A stretch of DNA of 9,219 nucleotides from JBBAFS01 sp041655255. GTDB taxonomy: Bacteria; Spirochaetota; Spirochaetia; Sphaerochaetales; Sphaerochaetaceae. A model generated the notes under the pieces. The model was not told the DNA's origin, searched no databases, and was given only the letters and a program-made list of their open reading frames with translations. Made by a program: the position numbers and the translations under genes. Below, piece after piece: positions 1 through 7,347 of this stretch (position 1 is the stretch's first letter; each line of letters begins with the position of its first letter). Location of the stretch: contig JBBAFS010000065.1 of the NCBI GenBank assembly GCA_041655255.1, positions 1-9,219 on the forward strand, given 5' to 3'.

Positions 1-2010
1 GAGTATGGTTTTGGTCCTTTCTATTTTAAAGATCCAGCCACTATGGAGAGTATTGCCCACATCACCACCATGCGGGAATTACAAGAGACACTACCAACCA
101 TACCTGCAGAGAGCTTTGAATATCATTGTAAGGGGGATGATTTTTCTCGTTGGCTACGAGCACAAAGTCTTTACCAATTAGCAGCACAAGTGAAGACTCT
201 TCAAATCCCTCATGACGGAGATGCTCCCACTGTTCAAAAGAAGTTAGTCGATATCATCAGAAACTACCGCTTTGAACGAACCAAAGGAGTTATTGCCCAA
301 TTTAGTAGAACCACATTTGATGAGACGCTTTTTTTCAGCCGTATTGGACAAGGATCATTAGGGGGAAAAGGGAGAGGTCTTGCATTTATTAACTTAGTGC
401 TTCGTTCAACATCTATTATGAGTAAGTACAAAGATATCCATCTTTCGATTCCTCGGACCATTGTTATTGCTACTGATCAATTTACCTCTTTTGTTGAGAA
501 GTACAACCTTTTAGAAATTGCCAGTAGTGACATCTCAGACGAAGACCTCTTAGCTCTTTTTTTAGCTTCTGATTTAAATGAGGAACTGACTAAGCACTTA
601 CGGCATATTATTAAAGTGATTGATTTACCTTTAAGTGTCCGCTCTTCAAGTTTATTGGAGGACTCTCACTACCAACCCTTTGCTGGGGTGTATGAGACTG
701 TGATGATTCCCAACACAGGAGACGAGAGTGTGAGAGTGAAGCAACTCAGTGATGCGATCAAAACAGTATGGGCTTCTACCTATTTTAAAAAAGCAAAAGA
801 GTATTTAGCTGCAACAGGATATATGTTGGCAGATGAGAAGATGGCTATTATCATCCAGCAGATTGTTGGAAGACAATATGATTCGTATTGGTTTCCTAAT
901 GCCAGTGGAGTAGGTCGCTCTCTTAACTATTATCCTCCCAGTGGAGAGAAGCCTGAAGATGGAGTAGGGATGATCTGTTTTGGTTTTGGAAAAGCTGTGG
1001 TCGATAACGGTTCAGCTACCAGATTCTCTCCCTCACACCCGAAGCGCTCTGGCCAATTTATGGGAGGGAAAAACAGTTTTTCTCAACAAACATTTTATGC
1101 TTTAGAGTTAGATAAAGGGTACAACCCTCAACAGATAGATGAACTTGATAATCTCACTCTCTTAGATGTCGAAAAAGCTCAGCAGTTTCCCGAATCTCTC
1201 AGGTATATCGGTAGTACCATAGACCCTGTGTCTGGGACATATGATGAGTCTGTTCGAGCACAAGGGAGTAAAGTGATCACCTTTAATGGCATGCTCAGAT
1301 ACGATGCTTTTCCTGTAGCATCCATTGTAAAAGATATACTTGAGATTGGAAAAGAGGCGATGGGAAGGCCTGTAGAAATTGAGTTTGCTGTTCAACTTGA
1401 TCAAAGTTCTTCCAATAAGCCTGAATTCAGTTTACTGCAGATTCGACCCATTGCTTTAGGAAGAGAAGAGAGTGATGTCGCAATGAGTGATGAGGATCGT
1501 CAAAAAGCTCTGATTCATTCACACATTGTGTTAGGAAATGGGAATCTTACCACAATAAAGGACATCATCTATGTGAAATTTGACTCATTTAATCCAGCGA
1601 ATATGGTAAAGATGGCTTTAGAGTTAGAGAACATAAACGATAAGATGGTCGCTTCTGAAACAGATTACATCTTACTGGTTGCAGGAAGATTAGGCTCAAG
1701 TGATCCGTGGCTTGGTATTCCTGTAGCATGGTCTCAGATCTCCCGTTCAAAAGTCATTGTTGAAACAGGGCTTAAAGGCTTTCAAGTTGAACCAAGTCAA
1801 GGAACCCACTTTTTCCAAAATCTCACAAGTTTAGGAAGTTTGTATCTCACTATCAATCCTGAGTTTGGTTCAGGGTTCTTAGATATGGATGCTCTTAAAC
1901 ACTTACAAATTGTTCAAGAGAGTGAACATATCATTCACGCTCAAGCAGATAACCACTTTATTGTGAAGGTAAATGGATTTTTAGGTGAAGGGGTCATTCT
2001 TCACACATAA
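1..2010 (+). CDS. PEP/pyruvate-binding domain protein (PpsA-like), 5'-truncated by window
   Basis: The reading frame is open from base 1 (it begins EYGFGPFYFKDPAT), so the ATG at 43 is probably internal and the true start lies to the left; 669 residues are visible. The nucleotide-binding part resembles the N-terminal ATP-grasp domain of PEP synthase and pyruvate phosphate dikinase. Counting from the first visible codon, it has GGKGRGL near residue 121, the VRSSSLLEDS block near 213-222 followed by QPFAGVYET, and LLQIRPI near 478-484. The C-terminal part carries GRLGSSDPWLGIPV near 562-575 and SQGTHFFQNL, blocks I associate with a group of PpsA-like proteins common in Bacteroidota and related phyla. 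I see no TSGG-x-TCHA phosphohistidine domain and no PEP-binding TIM barrel, so it is unlikely to be a working PEP synthase. Its function is unknown. From memory, relatives often have a receiver-like N-terminal domain, which would lie outside this window. Confidence 0.85.
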   Translation, partial: EYGFGPFYFKDPATMESIAHITTMRELQETLPTIPAESFEYHCKGDDFSRWLRAQSLYQLAAQVKTLQIPHDGDAPTVQKKLVDIIRNYRFERTKGVIAQFSRTTFDETLFFSRIGQGSLGGKGRGLAFINLVLRSTSIMSKYKDIHLSIPRTIVIATDQFTSFVEKYNLLEIASSDISDEDLLALFLASDLNEELTKHLRHIIKVIDLPLSVRSSSLLEDSHYQPFAGVYETVMIPNTGDESVRVKQLSDAIKTVWASTYFKKAKEYLAATGYMLADEKMAIIIQQIVGRQYDSYWFPNASGVGRSLNYYPPSGEKPEDGVGMICFGFGKAVVDNGSATRFSPSHPKRSGQFMGGKNSFSQQTFYALELDKGYNPQQIDELDNLTLLDVEKAQQFPESLRYIGSTIDPVSGTYDESVRAQGSKVITFNGMLRYDAFPVASIVKDILEIGKEAMGRPVEIEFAVQLDQSSSNKPEFSLLQIRPIALGREESDVAMSDEDRQKALIHSHIVLGNGNLTTIKDIIYVKFDSFNPANMVKMALELENINDKMVASETDYILLVAGRLGSSDPWLGIPVAWSQISRSKVIVETGLKGFQVEPSQGTHFFQNLTSLGSLYLTINPEFGSGFLDMDALKHLQIVQESEHIIHAQADNHFIVKVNGFLGEGVILHT

Positions 2011-2038
2011 GAAAACCGACCTTCATAGGTCGGCTTAT
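2007..2038. terminator. Bidirectional intrinsic terminator between convergent genes
   Basis: A perfect 7-bp stem, CCGACCT (2016-2022) with AGGTCGG (2027-2033), closes a 4-base loop. ATAAG before it and CTTAT after it can extend the pairing across an AAAA bulge. On the minus strand the stem is followed by TTTTCTTA, a fair U-tract. On the plus strand the tail is only CTTATTC. It lies 5 bases after the plus-strand stop and 25 bases beyond the minus-strand stop, so it probably serves both genes, more strongly the minus-strand one. Confidence 0.8.
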
Positions 2039-2057
2039 TCAGTGTAAGAGCTCTCTT

Positions 2058-2555
2058 TTAGTCGGTTACTACATTAAATGTCATTGTTGCACTGTATGAT
2101 CCAGCAAGGGCATTCTCATATTCACTACTATTTACTTCAATGTCAAATTCTTTAGAAAAGACTCGAGCTATTGAAGAGGCCCCTGCTGAGGCAAGGATAA
2201 ATTCGCTACCAGTACCTGAAGGTGCTTCATCAACTGTATAGGAGATAGTTGATTGAGTGTGAACACTATGAGTCATGTGAGGAGCAGTAACTTCAATGTC
2301 AAAAGAGCCACCAAAGTTTGTTCCAACCACGGCGTATAGTGTTGTTTTAAGTCCCTCTCCTTCCCCAACTTGGAATTCCTCTACACTAGTGGCTCCTTTT
2401 AATTCTGATATAGTGGAGGCAGGCTCATCGAGAATTTTAATGACCATGTCATATTCAACGCTGGTTGTTACTGAAAATGTAGCTGGGGTTATAGAAGCGA
2501 AAAGAGGAAGTGTGATAATGGCAATCAGTGTGATGATTGTTGTTATTTTTTTCAC
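2058..2555 (-). CDS. Small exported protein, probably beta-rich, function unknown
   Basis: This 165-residue protein has a clear Sec signal peptide: lysines at 2-3, a hydrophobic stretch to about residue 18, and a likely signal peptidase I cut after LPLFA (residue 20). There is no cysteine in the whole protein, so it is neither a lipoprotein nor disulfide-bonded. The mature part is rich in Ser, Thr and Val and alternates hydrophobic and polar residues, ending in AGSYSATMTFNVVTD. That ending resembles the last strand of small surface or pilin-like beta-sandwich proteins; this is inference from pattern, not a recognised family. The start codon is GTG, supported by AAGGAG (2563-2568 on the plus strand) seven bases upstream; the MKKI start of a normal signal peptide follows at once. 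It is transcribed alone from its own promoter and ends at the hairpin at 2016-2033. It may be periplasmic or outer-surface. Confidence 0.8.
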   Translation of the reverse strand: MKKITTIITLIAIITLPLFASITPATFSVTTSVEYDMVIKILDEPASTISELKGATSVEEFQVGEGEGLKTTLYAVVGTNFGGSFDIEVTAPHMTHSVHTQSTISYTVDEAPSGTGSEFILASAGASSIARVFSKEFDIEVNSSEYENALAGSYSATMTFNVVTD

Positions 2556-2603
2556 TCTTACTCTCCTTCTTGCTACTTTCTCTATTCTATAAGACTCACA
2601 TTA

Positions 2604-2632
2604 AACATACACAAACCCCTCTCTTATGTCAA
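2604..2632 (-). promoter_or_regulatory. Sigma-70-type promoter for the exported-protein gene
   Basis: Read on the minus strand, a perfect TTGACA (-35, plus-strand 2627-2632) is followed after exactly 17 bases by TATGTT (-10, 4 of 6, plus-strand 2604-2609). It sits about 49 bases upstream of the GTG start, giving a leader of about 40 bases that contains the AAGGAG site. Confidence 0.7.
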
Positions 2633-2660
2633 CACAGAATGAAGAATGTGTTATAAGAAG

Positions 2661-2716
2661 AGGTGGAAACACTACGATTTATACTTAACTTCTTTTAATA
2701 AATGAAGTTACCACCT
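2661..2716. repeat. Nested inverted repeat, possible end of the exporter operon
   Basis: TAACTTC (2686-2692) and GAAGTTA (2704-2710) form a 7-bp stem around an 11-base AT loop. Directly outside it, CCACCT (2711-2716) pairs with AGGTGG (2661-2666), leaving a 19-base bulge on one side. It begins about 30 bases beyond the stop of the minus-strand exporter operon. The minus-strand tail is CTTCTTATAAC, pyrimidine-rich but not a clean U-tract. It could be a weak terminator, an mRNA 3' stabiliser or a protein-binding site. Confidence 0.4.
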
Positions 2717-2745
2717 TTCTCTCTTCTGACGTATGTGTTGATGTT

Positions 2746-4605
2746 TTATGCACTTCCTTGTTCAAGATGTTCAAATTGTGAGGTATATAAATCGGTATAA
2801 AATCCTTGTGCCTCTAAAAGTTGTTGATGTGTCCCTTGTTCTATAATATCTCCTTGATCCATCACTAAAATGAGATCGGCATTCTTAATAGTTGAAAGGC
2901 GGTGAGCAATAATGAAGCTTGTTCGTCCTCTCATCAGTTCATCCATTGCTTGTTGAATTAACACTTCAGTACGAGTGTCGACATTACTAGTAGCTTCATC
3001 AAGAATCAGTATACTCGGATTAGCAATAATAGCTCGTGCAATGGTTAAGAGTTGTCTTTGTCCTTGTGAGATGTTGGACGACTCCTCATTTATCATAGTC
3101 TCATACCCTTCACTGAGGGATTTGATAAAGTGGTCAATTCGGGCAGCTGTTGCAGCTTCTTCAATCTCTTGATCAGTTGCACTGAGATTACCGTAGCGGA
3201 TGTTCTCTTTAATAGTTCCACTAAAGAGCCACGCATCTTGTAATACCATCCCAAAGTGGGAGCGAAGATCACCTCGACTAAGATGGTAAATTGAGTTCCC
3301 ATCGATGGTGATTTCACCTTCTTGGATATCATAAAATCTCATCAGTAGTTTTACGATGGTTGTTTTACCTGCCCCAGTGGGTCCTACAATAGCAATCTTT
3401 TTACCAGGATGTGCTACAGCTGAGAAGTTGTGAATGACAGGTTTCTCTTCGTCGTATCCAAAGCGAACATCTTTAAAAGCGACTTCTCCTTTCAGCTTTC
3501 CAATTGAGCATTGAGACGGTTCATCAATTTCTTCCGTCTCATCCAAAAACTCAAAGACTCGCTCTGCTGCTGCAACTGTCGATTGGAGCATATTCGTCAC
3601 TTGGGCAACTTGGGCAATGGGTTGAGTGAAGTTACGGATGTATTGGATAAAAGCTTGAATATCTCCAACGGAGATTGAACCTCTAATAGCAAGTGCTCCA
3701 CCAAGAAGGGCAATAGCAACATATCCAAGATCTCCAATACCTTGCATCACTGGCATCATAAAGCCCGATAAAAATTGGCTTTTCCACGCTGACGTTTTAA
3801 GCTCTTCATTTGTTTTCTCAAATTGGTCAATCATACTCTGTTCTGCACCAAATGCTTTTACCACAGTGTGTGCTGAGTAGACCTCTTCCACTTGGCCATT
3901 GAGTTCTCCAAGAGACTTTTGCTGTTGGACAAAATACTTTTGTGACTTTTTAACCACAAAACGGATAAAGAGGGCACTTGCTGGAAGAATGACTAACGTT
4001 ACTAAGGTCATGGTGATGCTGATAGAGAGCATCATCACCAATACTCCAACCATACTGACAGCTGAGACAAGAATCTGCATAGCCCCTTGTTGGAGGTTTT
4101 GACTTAAGGTGTCGATATCATTGGTGACTCGAGAGAGGATCTCGCCATGAGTTGTGGCATCAAAGCTCTTTAAACTCATGCGGTGAATTTTATTTGTTAC
4201 CTCAGTTCTCAACGATTGAGAAATCCGTTGAGTAATGGTACTCATGGTGAATCCTTGAATAAAGGTAGCTAACGCACTTGAGGCATAAAGGATAAGAAGG
4301 AGAGTTAAGATTTTGCCAATTCGTTCAAAGTCGATTCCAGTTTGTTGGGTTATACCGACAAAAATTGTGGTAGTCGCTCCTCCTAATATCTTGGGGCCGA
4401 CAATATTAAATATGGTACCAGCAACAGCTAACAGAAGTACAAACCCAAAAGCTATTCGATACGCCTTTAATTGTGTAAGTAATCTTTTTGCTGAGGTTGA
4501 AAAGTTTTTCGCTTTTTCAGTTGGTGTCAACAATCCTCTACCGGGTCCACCACCAGGTCTCATTCGGGGCATTGGAGCTCTTTGGGTCGTCGCTTCTTTT
4601 TTCAT
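2746..4605 (-). CDS. Heterodimeric ABC exporter subunit with the catalytic Walker B (permease-ATPase fusion)
   Basis: This 619-residue half-transporter has an N-terminal membrane domain of the type IV exporter fold (hydrophobic segments from about 50 to 330) and a C-terminal ATPase domain. The ATPase shows Walker A GPTGAGKTT (408-416), Q-loop Gln456, signature ISQGQ (512-516, instead of LSGGQ), Walker B ILILDE with catalytic Glu537, and switch His568. It therefore supplies a complete Walker B and switch His but a non-canonical signature, as expected for the 'consensus' half of exporters such as TM287/288, BmrCD or TmrAB. The Gly/Pro/Arg-rich cytoplasmic leader (about residues 8-25) is usual in this family. 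The ATG overlaps the upstream partner's stop in an ATGA, and AGGAG (4614-4618) lies 8 bases before it. Substrates cannot be read from sequence; the MarR gene in the operon suggests drugs or other toxic lipophilic compounds. Confidence 0.93.
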   Translation of the reverse strand: MKKEATTQRAPMPRMRPGGGPGRGLLTPTEKAKNFSTSAKRLLTQLKAYRIAFGFVLLLAVAGTIFNIVGPKILGGATTTIFVGITQQTGIDFERIGKILTLLLILYASSALATFIQGFTMSTITQRISQSLRTEVTNKIHRMSLKSFDATTHGEILSRVTNDIDTLSQNLQQGAMQILVSAVSMVGVLVMMLSISITMTLVTLVILPASALFIRFVVKKSQKYFVQQQKSLGELNGQVEEVYSAHTVVKAFGAEQSMIDQFEKTNEELKTSAWKSQFLSGFMMPVMQGIGDLGYVAIALLGGALAIRGSISVGDIQAFIQYIRNFTQPIAQVAQVTNMLQSTVAAAERVFEFLDETEEIDEPSQCSIGKLKGEVAFKDVRFGYDEEKPVIHNFSAVAHPGKKIAIVGPTGAGKTTIVKLLMRFYDIQEGEITIDGNSIYHLSRGDLRSHFGMVLQDAWLFSGTIKENIRYGNLSATDQEIEEAATAARIDHFIKSLSEGYETMINEESSNISQGQRQLLTIARAIIANPSILILDEATSNVDTRTEVLIQQAMDELMRGRTSFIIAHRLSTIKNADLILVMDQGDIIEQGTHQQLLEAQGFYTDLYTSQFEHLEQGSA

Positions 4606-6611
4606 GCTGTGATCTCCTCTGCTGAGAGTTGTGATTGGGCAATTTGTTGATACACTTCACATGTGTGCATCAGCTCTTTATGTCTCCCTTTTCCTACAAG
4701 GCGTCCTTCGTCTAACACCAGAATTTGATCGGCGTGCATAATAGAACTCACCCTCTGACTTACTACTAAGATTGTTGCATCTTTATGGTGGTCGTAGAGC
4801 TGAGTTCGCACCTTAAGTTCAGTTTTGTAATCTAAGGCCGAAAAACTATCGTCAAAAAGGAGGATCTGTGGATGTGAAGCCAAAGCTCGTGCAATGGAGA
4901 CTCTCTGTCTTTGTCCTCCTGAGAGGTTTGCCCCTTTTTGAGAAACAAATGAGTCGTATTGATCGGGACGCTCCATAGTAAAGTTGTGAGCATCGGCAAT
5001 CTTAGCTGCTTGGGTAACATCTTCTTGGCTTACTTCTTTTCCAAAGGCGATGTTGCTGTTAATTGTTCCACTTAACAACAATCCTTGTTGGGGGACAAAG
5101 CCGATGTGAGAGCGTAGCGTAGTAAGATCTAATGTGCGAAGGTCGATTCCATCAAGGGTAATTGAACCTTGAGAAGGGTCGTAAAAGCGTAAGATAAGAT
5201 TTAAAAGAGTAGATTTACCACTACCGGTACTCCCGATAATAGCTGTTGTTGTCCCCCTTTGCGCTTTAAATGAGATGTTACACAATGTGGGAGCTTCAGC
5301 ATTTGGAAATCGAAATGAGAGATCGTGAAACTCTAATTCACCTTGAGTTGAGACGAGATCTTTAGGTGAATCAATAGATGTAATAGTAATGGGAGTATCT
5401 AATACTTCATTAATACGGTTAGCTGAAATAGCTGCTCGAGGGAGCATAATAGTGAGCATGGTCATCATTAAAAAGCTCATGATGATCAACATCGAATATT
5501 GCATAAAAGCCATCATGTCCCCTACTTGCATATGCCCAGCAGCAATTTGACGAGAACTTTGAAACACAATTAAGATCATCGTGAAATTCATCACTAACAT
5601 CATTAATGGCATCATAGCTCCCATAGCCCTATTAACGAAAAGACTTGTTTTCGTTAACTCATCGTTGGCTTTTTTAAAGCGCTTACGCTCATGATCTTGG
5701 TTATTAAATGCTCGAATAACTTGTAAGCCACTGAGGGTCTCTCGTACAATTCGGTTAATGTCATCAATCAGAAGTTGAAGTCGTTTAAAGCGGGGCATAG
5801 TAAAAGAAAAAAGGGTAATAACAATAGTAAAAATACACACTACAGCCAACCCGATAATCCAACTGATACTACTATTGGTTTGTAAGACTTGGAAAAAACC
5901 ACCTAGTGCCATCAGCGGTGCAAAGACCACAATTCTCAAAAACATCACAAACGAGCGTTGAATTTGTTGAACGTCGTTTGTTGATCGAGTAATGAGAGAG
6001 GCTGTTGAGAAGTTACTCATCTCATGTTGGCTAAAAGAGAGGGTCTTACTAAAGAGGGCTGATCGAAGATCTGAACCTAAGCGTGCTGCTGTTCGAGAGG
6101 CAAAAAAGGAGACAAAAATAGAGGCTACCATTCCAACAAGTGAAACAAGGAGCATGAAAAGTCCCATTTTAGAGATGTATTTCATTTGCGTAGATGCAAT
6201 ATTGATTCCAAGAGCCTCATACTCTTGAGTGAGAAATCCAATAGCCTGTTGCTTCTCTAGGTTATCTTCAAGATCGCCACCTTGGCCACTTATAAGGGCA
6301 AGCATCATCGATTCATCTACGGTGTAATTGCTTTGTAAGTGAAATACATGGTGTTGCTCATCATACACATAAGAGGTGCGAAGTGCTTCAGTAGTCGATT
6401 GTTCCCCTTTTTCTAAGAACATTGTAAAGGTTTGTTCACTCAAAGATGGGGGAATGAAAGATTCAATGCCACTTTGTTGAATTCCAATATTAACTATGCG
6501 AGAAGTAAAAAATGGTAAAGATAAATCGGTACCTACCTTCACGATCAACAGTAATACAGCAAAGAGGATCGTAAGAGAAGAACGTTTTAAGAATCGAGAA
6601 AGTTTTAACAT
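4602..6611 (-). CDS. Heterodimeric ABC exporter subunit with the degenerate ATP site (permease-ATPase fusion)
   Basis: This 669-residue half-transporter is the partner of the downstream subunit. The membrane domain occupies roughly residues 12-395, and the first two membrane segments are separated by an unusually long, mostly hydrophilic segment (about 40-147) that should face the periplasm. The ATPase has Walker A GSTGSGKST (460-468), a Q-loop at 508-509 and a canonical LSGGQ (563-567). Walker B ends FDD with Asp588 in place of the catalytic Glu, and Gln619 replaces the switch His (VVSQR). Pairing its LSGGQ with the partner's intact Walker B gives the hydrolytic site; its own Asp/Gln site plus the partner's ISQGQ gives the non-hydrolytic one. 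The start overlaps the MarR stop by 7 bp and is preceded by AGGAG 5 bases upstream. The subunits should act together as an inner-membrane efflux pump. Confidence 0.93.
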   Translation of the reverse strand: MLKLSRFLKRSSLTILFAVLLLIVKVGTDLSLPFFTSRIVNIGIQQSGIESFIPPSLSEQTFTMFLEKGEQSTTEALRTSYVYDEQHHVFHLQSNYTVDESMMLALISGQGGDLEDNLEKQQAIGFLTQEYEALGINIASTQMKYISKMGLFMLLVSLVGMVASIFVSFFASRTAARLGSDLRSALFSKTLSFSQHEMSNFSTASLITRSTNDVQQIQRSFVMFLRIVVFAPLMALGGFFQVLQTNSSISWIIGLAVVCIFTIVITLFSFTMPRFKRLQLLIDDINRIVRETLSGLQVIRAFNNQDHERKRFKKANDELTKTSLFVNRAMGAMMPLMMLVMNFTMILIVFQSSRQIAAGHMQVGDMMAFMQYSMLIIMSFLMMTMLTIMLPRAAISANRINEVLDTPITITSIDSPKDLVSTQGELEFHDLSFRFPNAEAPTLCNISFKAQRGTTTAIIGSTGSGKSTLLNLILRFYDPSQGSITLDGIDLRTLDLTTLRSHIGFVPQQGLLLSGTINSNIAFGKEVSQEDVTQAAKIADAHNFTMERPDQYDSFVSQKGANLSGGQRQRVSIARALASHPQILLFDDSFSALDYKTELKVRTQLYDHHKDATILVVSQRVSSIMHADQILVLDEGRLVGKGRHKELMHTCEVYQQIAQSQLSAEEITA

Positions 6612-7051
6612 ACAGGCTCCTGTTGTTGATGAAGGGGGTTGAAGTTGCGTTGAATTCGTTCTAACAGAGAGTGAAGCTGTTTTATCTCCTGATCGCTAAA
6701 TCCTTCATACGTCTCTTTTTCAATAATTTCAAAGATATGTTGTCCCTCTTTGAGAAGTTCTCTCCCTTTGTCGGTGAGAGTCACTTTCATCACACGGGCA
6801 TCATCAGCATCGGCGTAGCGATAAATAAGGTCATTTTTCACCATTCTTTGTAACATGACTGTTAAAGAAGGGGGTTTAACTAAAAGCATTTTCGCTAATT
6901 CAGCTTGGCTCACATCTTGTTTGGCTTCTACAAGAGAGAGGAGAAAAAATTGCGAAGGGTGCACTGAAAGCGTTGAGAGCAGGGTGTGTGCCCTAGCCAT
7001 TCTCAAGCGAGAAATTTGAGTTAATAAGGGGATGCAGTGATCTTGATTCAT
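6605..7051 (-). CDS. MarR-family transcriptional regulator
   Basis: This 148-residue winged-helix protein follows the MarR plan: N-terminal dimerisation helix, helix-turn-helix at about 47-70 (SQAELAKMLLVKPPSLTVML), a wing at about 73-92 with the conserved D-x-R pattern (DADDARVMKVTLT), then C-terminal dimerisation helices. I chose the ATG at 7051 because GGGAG (7057-7061) lies 5 bases before it. A TTG four codons earlier (7063) overlaps this ribosome site and has none of its own. Being first in an operon with an ABC exporter, it is likely a ligand-released repressor of the exporter and of itself. A 12-bp palindrome at the promoter is the likely operator. There are two cysteines (residue 6 and the last residue), but the pattern of thiol-sensing OhrR-type proteins is not evident. 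Confidence 0.92.
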   Translation of the reverse strand: MNQDHCIPLLTQISRLRMARAHTLLSTLSVHPSQFFLLSLVEAKQDVSQAELAKMLLVKPPSLTVMLQRMVKNDLIYRYADADDARVMKVTLTDKGRELLKEGQHIFEIIEKETYEGFSDQEIKQLHSLLERIQRNFNPLHQQQEPVC

Positions 7052-7067
7052 AGGTTCTCCCAAAAAG

Positions 7068-7079
7068 TTAGACTTCTAA
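7068..7079. promoter_or_regulatory. Candidate MarR operator (TTAGA-CT-TCTAA)
   Basis: A perfect 5-2-5 palindrome, TTAGACTTCTAA, directly abuts the -10 hexamer of the marR promoter and should cover the transcription start. Size, AT-richness and position suit a MarR dimer blocking polymerase. The protein-site match is inferred from position only. Confidence 0.5.
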
Positions 7080-7108
7080 TTAATACTGATTCTTTCGTAT
7101 AGGGTCAA
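7080..7108 (-). promoter_or_regulatory. Sigma-70-type promoter of the marR-ABC exporter operon
   Basis: On the minus strand TTGACC (-35, plus-strand 7103-7108) is followed after 17 bases by TATTAA (-10, plus-strand 7080-7085). Transcription should start near 7073, giving a leader of about 22 bases that contains GGGAG before the marR ATG. Confidence 0.65.
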
Positions 7109-7112
7109 CCTA

Positions 7113-7146
7113 AAACAAGAAAAAAGAAGTTACACAAATGAACTTC
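7113..7146 (-). terminator. Possible intrinsic terminator just upstream of the marR promoter
   Basis: On the minus strand GAAGTT (plus-strand 7141-7146) pairs with AACTTC (7126-7131) across a 9-base loop, and is followed by six T (7120-7125) and further T-rich sequence. The stem is short and AT-rich. It could catch read-through from the psp operon before the marR promoter, or end a short transcript arising in 7147-7312. Confidence 0.45.
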
Positions 7147-7212
7147 ATCATGTGAAACTCTTGAGTGCAGAGATGGTTTTACTCTTTTACTCCTAGCGAA
7201 TTCTCAAGATCA

Positions 7213-7230
7213 TTGTGAGATGTATCACAA
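7213..7230. promoter_or_regulatory. Perfect CRP/FNR-family-like palindrome
   Basis: TTGTGA-N6-TCACAA is a perfect inverted repeat containing TGTGA-N6-TCACA, the core consensus recognised by CRP in enterobacteria. An unpaired TTGTGA half-site lies at 7258-7263. It is about 150 bases upstream of the predicted marR start, too far for classical CRP activation of that promoter. No good promoter is visible close by, so the target is unclear. Confidence 0.4.
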
Positions 7231-7312
7231 GGGGAGAGGGAGAGCTACACTGAATTATTGTGAACAGAGCTCAATGCTCCCATAGATAACTGTATTGATA
7301 TTTGGGAGGAGT

Positions 7313-7343
7313 AAAAAAAGGAACAACGTGTGTGATGTTCCTT
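7313..7343 (-). terminator. Intrinsic terminator of the pspABC operon
   Basis: On the minus strand an 8-bp perfect stem, AAGGAACA (plus-strand 7336-7343) with TGTTCCTT (7318-7325), encloses a 10-base loop and runs into an uninterrupted T7 (7313-7319, sharing two bases with the stem). It begins 15 bases beyond the pspC stop. This is the clearest terminator in the window. Confidence 0.88.
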
Positions 7344-7347
7344 CTTT

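Noticed and set aside
4313..4612. 99-codon plus-strand frame opposite the start of the 619-residue ABC subunit
   Set aside because: Shadow of a gene with clear domain motifs; its proline-rich composition comes from the complement.
7049..7063. TTG at 7063 as the marR start (four residues longer)
   Set aside because: GGGAG lies between the TTG and the ATG at 7051, at ideal spacing for the ATG; the TTG has no ribosome site.
7110..7151. 14-codon minus-strand frame (MMKFICVTSFFLF, stop) overlapping the hairpin at 7126-7146, considered as an attenuator leader peptide
   Set aside because: It lies upstream of the marR -35, so it is not in the marR leader, and it has no ribosome site.
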